In this document: positions 7,300-9,951 of the stretch, in pieces | How positions within the stretch are numbered: the first letter of the stretch is position 1 | How the letters are laid out: each line of letters begins with the position of its first letter | Translations under genes and position numbers: made by a program | The notes under the pieces: generated by a model | The model's input: only the letters and a program-made list of their open reading frames with translations | Told to the model about the DNA's origin: nothing | The model's database searches: none | NCBI GenBank assembly: GCA_021732545.1 | Contig: JAKFUW010000259.1 | Location: 1-9,951, forward strand | Length of the DNA: 9,951 nucleotides | Direction: 5' to 3' | Source of the DNA: Alphaproteobacteria bacterium | GTDB lineage: Bacteria > Pseudomonadota > Alphaproteobacteria > Rickettsiales > UBA3002

Positions 7300-7328
7300 A
7301 ACCTAGCCATGGATGCCTCATCAGTCAA
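7300..7328 (-). promoter_or_regulatory. Probable rpsT promoter
   Basis: On the minus strand CTTGACT gives a strong -35 (TTGACT, 7323-7328). After exactly 17 bases comes TAGGTT (7300-7305) as the -10. CTTGAC with a T-A-G-G-T-T type -10 is common at strongly expressed alphaproteobacterial genes. The predicted leader before the rpsT ATG is about 36 bases. It also shows that translation from 7328 is very unlikely. Confidence 0.65.
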
Positions 7329-7420
7329 GCCGTTTCATGCGCCGATTTGAATTATTTTTACTTGACGCAAAATGCTAGGATTAGCCTTGCTTTTTGCATT
7401 TTAGAACGCTGCGAAAACTC

Positions 7421-7465
7421 GGTGGATAAAGATGTGAAAATGACTTTTGATAAAAATATTTTTTT
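7421..7465. other. AT-rich tract with a DnaA-box-like site (possible origin element)
   Basis: In the 241-base gap between mutM and rpsT, the complement of 7421-7429 reads TTATCCACC, one base off the TTATCCACA consensus. It is followed by a tract of mostly A and T that contains the perfect palindrome AAAAATATTTTT (7452-7463). A box next to an easily melted tract is how origins are built, but only one good box is seen, so the assignment is weak. The tract could equally be a simple AT-rich spacer behind mutM. The rest of the gap holds the rpsT promoter and nothing else I recognise. Confidence 0.25.
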
Positions 7466-7497
7466 GCATCTGCTCGCATCCGTTGATAGAAGCCAAT

Positions 7498-8331
7498 CTA
7501 ACGATTAACATTCTGACAATTAACGCAAAAATAGCTTGCTCTTTGCGCCTGAACGGCTCGCTGAACGGGCGTATGACACGTGATGCAAGGCTCATCTTCG
7601 CGATCATACACCGCAAATGAATGCTGAAAATAGCCAGCATCTCCGCTACTTTGCACATAATCACGCAGCGTCGATCCGCCGGATAAAATTGCCTCTTTTA
7701 ACACCTGTTGAATGGATGTACGAAGTGCTTTTGATTGCTTAAGAGTCACCGCATCGGCTGGCATAAAGGGACTTAACCGCGCACGAAACAACGCTTCAGA
7801 TGCATAGATGTTGCCGATTCCTACCACCAGTTTTTGATCCATAATCGCGACTTTCAACGCGATATGTCGCTTGGAAAGTGCGGCTTTGAGATAGCTCACC
7901 GAAAAATCATCGCTCAACGGTTCAGGACCCAAATGGGCTAAAAGCGGATGTTCAGCCAACGAATCTTCATCCGCCAATGTCATCAGCCCAAAGCGCCGTG
8001 GATCGTGGTAAACAAGGCGTTTTCCATCATCCATATCCCACCAGATATGATCATGAATATGCACCTGATGCGAGGCTTTGGGCATGATCCGCAACGTGCC
8101 CGACATGCCTAAATGAATCAGCACCACCTGCGCACTATCCAGATGCACCAAAATATATTTGGCACGGCGCGAGATGTTGGTAATCCTTGTTTTCTCGATT
8201 GATTCATCAAATCGTGGCGGAAACGCAATCCGCAAATTAGCGCGGCGCTGCGTCACGCTGCTAATCACGCGCCCTGTCACCTGCTCGCGCAATCCTTGCA
8301 CCACCGTTTCCACTTCGGGTAATTCTGGCAT
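7498..8331 (-). CDS. mutM: Formamidopyrimidine-DNA glycosylase (Fpg/MutM)
   Basis: Base-excision repair enzyme that removes 8-oxoguanine and formamidopyrimidines and then cuts the abasic site by beta,delta-elimination. The 277-residue protein starts MPELPEVETV: after Met removal, the N-terminal proline is the nucleophile and the next glutamate is catalytic. Lys58 in RRAKYIL, Asn174 in the GIGNIYASEALF helix-two-turn-helix region, and a C-terminal zinc finger (Cys249, 252, 269, 272) with an arginine at 264 are all present. These residues mark Fpg rather than Nei. AAGGAG (complement of 8337-8342) lies five bases before the ATG, so the start is secure. It diverges from ubiE, and the intervening gap contains a dispersed repeat. 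Confidence 0.98.
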   Translation of the reverse strand: MPELPEVETVVQGLREQVTGRVISSVTQRRANLRIAFPPRFDESIEKTRITNISRRAKYILVHLDSAQVVLIHLGMSGTLRIMPKASHQVHIHDHIWWDMDDGKRLVYHDPRRFGLMTLADEDSLAEHPLLAHLGPEPLSDDFSVSYLKAALSKRHIALKVAIMDQKLVVGIGNIYASEALFRARLSPFMPADAVTLKQSKALRTSIQQVLKEAILSGGSTLRDYVQSSGDAGYFQHSFAVYDREDEPCITCHTPVQRAVQAQRASYFCVNCQNVNR

Positions 8332-8347
8332 AACGACTCCTTAACAT

Positions 8348-8420
8348 GACCGCTTCTGCGAGCATCGCAAAGCAGTCTCGTGCACATAAGAAAGAGATCG
8401 CTTCGCTTGGCTCGCGAAAG
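8348..8420. repeat. Dispersed repeat (copy B) in the mutM-ubiE gap
   Basis: Blocks shared in order with the complement of 3543-3636 are GACCGCTTCTGCGAG (8348-8362), CAAAGCAGTCTC (about 8368-8379), GAGATCGCTTCG (about 8394-8405) and CTCGCGAAAG (8411-8420). Copy A differs mainly by extra internal repeat units. Just beyond the end, AAAGAGA (8417-8423) and TCTCTTT (8434-8440) can form a 7-base stem. The repeat stays open in the ubiE frame, so it appears as an N-terminal extension of 40 codons from 8346, encoding SIAKQSRAHKKEIASLGSR-like sequence with no counterpart in UbiE proteins. Confidence 0.65.
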
Positions 8421-8465
8421 AGAATCACTTTACTCTCTTTCCACCTATCTATATGGTGCGACACG

Positions 8466-9203
8466 ATGATACCACAAGAAACTACACATTTTGGATTTCA
8501 AACCACCACCACGCAGGAAAAAACCCAGCGTGTCAAAGGGGTTTTTGATTCGGTTGCCAGCCGCTACGATCTGATGAATGACGTGATGAGTGGCGGCATG
8601 CACCGGCTGTGGAAGCGCCATTTTGTGGCCAGCCTGCCGCTGCATAACGCCAAGCGCGTGCTCGATTTAGCGGGAGGAACCGGCGATATATCGTTTAGCA
8701 TGGCCAAGCGCACCAACGCGCAAATCACCGTATGCGATATCAACGCTGCAATGTTAGAGGTGGGAAAAGCTCGCCCAGAAGCCAAAAAAACCACACTGGA
8801 ATGGGTGTGTGCCAGCGCCGAATCACTCCCCTACCCTGATCATTATTTTGATGTCTGCACCATGTCGTTTGGGATTCGCAACGTCACCAACATCCCCGCC
8901 GCGTTATTGGAAATTTATCGCGTGCTCAAACCCGCAGGCCTCTTTGCGTGTCTGGAATTCAGCCATGTTTCCAACCCGCTGCTCAAACCGATCTATGAGC
9001 GTTATTCATTCGATTTAATCCCAACATTCGGCAAGCTCGTCGGCGGTGACCGGGATGCTTATCAATATCTGGTCGAATCCATTCGCAAATTTCCAAACCA
9101 ATCCGCATTCGCTAAAATGATAGAAGACGCTGGATTCAAAAATGTGCAACACCGCAACCTGAGTGGCGGTATTGTTGCGATTCATACGGGGTGGAAGGCC
9201 TAG
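8466..9203 (+). CDS. ubiE: Ubiquinone/menaquinone biosynthesis C-methyltransferase UbiE
   Basis: SAM-dependent methyltransferase that adds the ring carbon methyl in ubiquinone synthesis (and in menaquinone where made). The 245-residue product has the UbiE signature YDLMNDVMSGGMHRLWK (34-50), SAM-binding motif I LDLAGGTGD (66-74), then MSFGIRNVTN, GDRDAYQYLVESIRKFPNQ and the ending GGIVAIHTGWK. The frame is open back to an ATG at 8346, but those 40 codons lie in a repeat element and do not resemble the family. The ATG at 8466 gives normal length. No clear Shine-Dalgarno precedes either start, so the N-terminus rests on homology. The stop codon touches the ubiB start. Confidence 0.96.
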   Translation: MIPQETTHFGFQTTTTQEKTQRVKGVFDSVASRYDLMNDVMSGGMHRLWKRHFVASLPLHNAKRVLDLAGGTGDISFSMAKRTNAQITVCDINAAMLEVGKARPEAKKTTLEWVCASAESLPYPDHYFDVCTMSFGIRNVTNIPAALLEIYRVLKPAGLFACLEFSHVSNPLLKPIYERYSFDLIPTFGKLVGGDRDAYQYLVESIRKFPNQSAFAKMIEDAGFKNVQHRNLSGGIVAIHTGWKA

Positions 9204-9951
9204 ATGTTTTCTTCCGCAAAATACACGCTTGGGCTGTTTCGCATCGCACTCACGCTCGCACAACATGATGCGTTGTTCAGCTTGGAAGCCGCCAATTTCG
9301 CGCCCATTGTAACGCGCATTAGTCGCTTATTTCGCAAGCGCCGCTATAAACATCTGCGTGATGGACAGCGGCTGGCGATGGCGCTTGAATCGCTAGGCCC
9401 CACCTTCATTAAACTCGGCCAAGCACTTTCAGTTCGGCCCGATTTGGTGGGCGAAGAGGTATCGAATGATCTGGCGAATCTGCGCGATCAGATTCCGCCG
9501 TTTGATTCCCACATTGCCAAGGCTATGATTGAAGAACAATTTGGAAAATCCATCGACGAACTATTTACCTCGTTCGAAGAAAAACCGATTGCCGCAGCCT
9601 CCATCGCGCAGGTGCATTTTGCGATGACGCCCGATGGCCGCGAAATGGCGGTGAAAATTTTGCGCCCCGATATTCACAAAGCATTCGCGCGCGATATGGA
9701 TTTATTTTTCTGGATGGCAACCCAAGCCGAGCGCCGCTTGCCGCGCTATCGCCGCTTAAAATTTGTCGAAACCATCGAAACTTTTGCGCGTACCATTCAG
9801 TTTGAACTCGATTTACGTTACGAGTCCGCCGCCGCCGATGAACTTCGCAAGAATATGCAACATGATGTGGGGCTTTATGTCCCATTTATTGACTGGAACC
9901 GCACTTCGGAACGTGTAATGACCATCGAGCGCATCAAAGGGATTCCGCTTG
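9204..9951 (+). CDS. ubiB: Ubiquinone biosynthesis protein UbiB, 3' end cut off by the window
   Basis: Atypical protein-kinase-like ATPase (ABC1/ADCK/UbiB family) needed for ubiquinone synthesis; it is membrane-associated in the family, through C-terminal helices not seen here. 249 residues are visible, about half the normal length. Present are the family-specific KxGQ motif, K70-L-G-Q73, in GPTFIKLGQALSVRPDL; the alanine-rich loop AAASIAQVH (130-138) that replaces the usual kinase P-loop; the lysine of AVKIL (151); FELDLRYE (200-207); and VMTIERIKGIPL at the edge. The ATG directly follows the ubiE TAG with no gap, and GGAAGG (9193-9198) lies five bases upstream, so the two are surely one operon with coupled translation. 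Confidence 0.97.
   Translation, partial: MFSSAKYTLGLFRIALTLAQHDALFSLEAANFAPIVTRISRLFRKRRYKHLRDGQRLAMALESLGPTFIKLGQALSVRPDLVGEEVSNDLANLRDQIPPFDSHIAKAMIEEQFGKSIDELFTSFEEKPIAAASIAQVHFAMTPDGREMAVKILRPDIHKAFARDMDLFFWMATQAERRLPRYRRLKFVETIETFARTIQFELDLRYESAAADELRKNMQHDVGLYVPFIDWNRTSERVMTIERIKGIPL

Noticed and set aside
7362..7390. A plus-strand TTGACG resembling a -35 box in the mutM-rpsT gap
   Set aside because: No acceptable -10 lies 15 to 19 bases downstream, and no plus-strand gene or RNA follows.
9565..9885. A 106-codon minus-strand reading frame
   Set aside because: It is antisense to ubiB, which has clear UbiB motifs across the same interval.
1..9951. CRISPR array, tRNA or rRNA genes, transposase, phage or toxin-antitoxin genes
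   Set aside because: No regularly spaced direct repeats, no recognisable RNA gene sequence and no mobile-element protein were seen on either strand.

Overview
The window is chromosomal housekeeping DNA from an alphaproteobacterium of roughly even GC content. The gene order points there: rpsT beside dnaA, with mutM, ubiE and ubiB behind it, is a familiar alphaproteobacterial neighbourhood. The proteins agree, including a Gram-negative type GyrB with the insert in its C-terminal half, a short alphaproteobacterial-style rhodanese and a UbiE of about 245 residues. I cannot assign a genus from sequence alone. Nothing in the window looks like a phage, plasmid, defence or secretion system.

Layout. 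The minus strand carries, in order of transcription, mutM (8331 to 7498), rpsT (7256 to 6984), a rhodanese-like gene (6874 to 6431), dnaA (6429 to 4999), dnaN (4784 to 3666), recF (3504 to 2422) and gyrB (2211, running off the left edge). The plus strand carries ubiE (8466 to 9203) and ubiB (9204, running off the right edge). mutM and ubiE diverge. All coding sequences read cleanly, with no frameshifts or missing catalytic residues.

How the genes work together. DnaA opens the origin, DnaN is the sliding clamp, RecF loads recombination protein at gaps, and gyrase removes the supercoils made by replication, so 6429 to 1 is a replication and repair block. MutM removes oxidised guanine. RpsT is ribosomal protein S20. 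UbiE and UbiB act in ubiquinone synthesis and are translationally adjacent (stop and start touch). The rhodanese-like gene stops one base before the dnaA start, so the two are very probably co-transcribed.

The most unusual part lies between the genes. Each of the three gaps in dnaA-dnaN-recF-gyrB is filled by a different palindromic, repeat-like element. The element in the dnaN-recF gap has a diverged relative in the mutM-ubiE gap. These look like dispersed intergenic palindromic repeats. One of them makes a false N-terminal extension of ubiE, and another makes a spurious small reading frame behind recF. I did not find a convincing new biological system beyond this; the other findings are candidate origin features and operon architecture.
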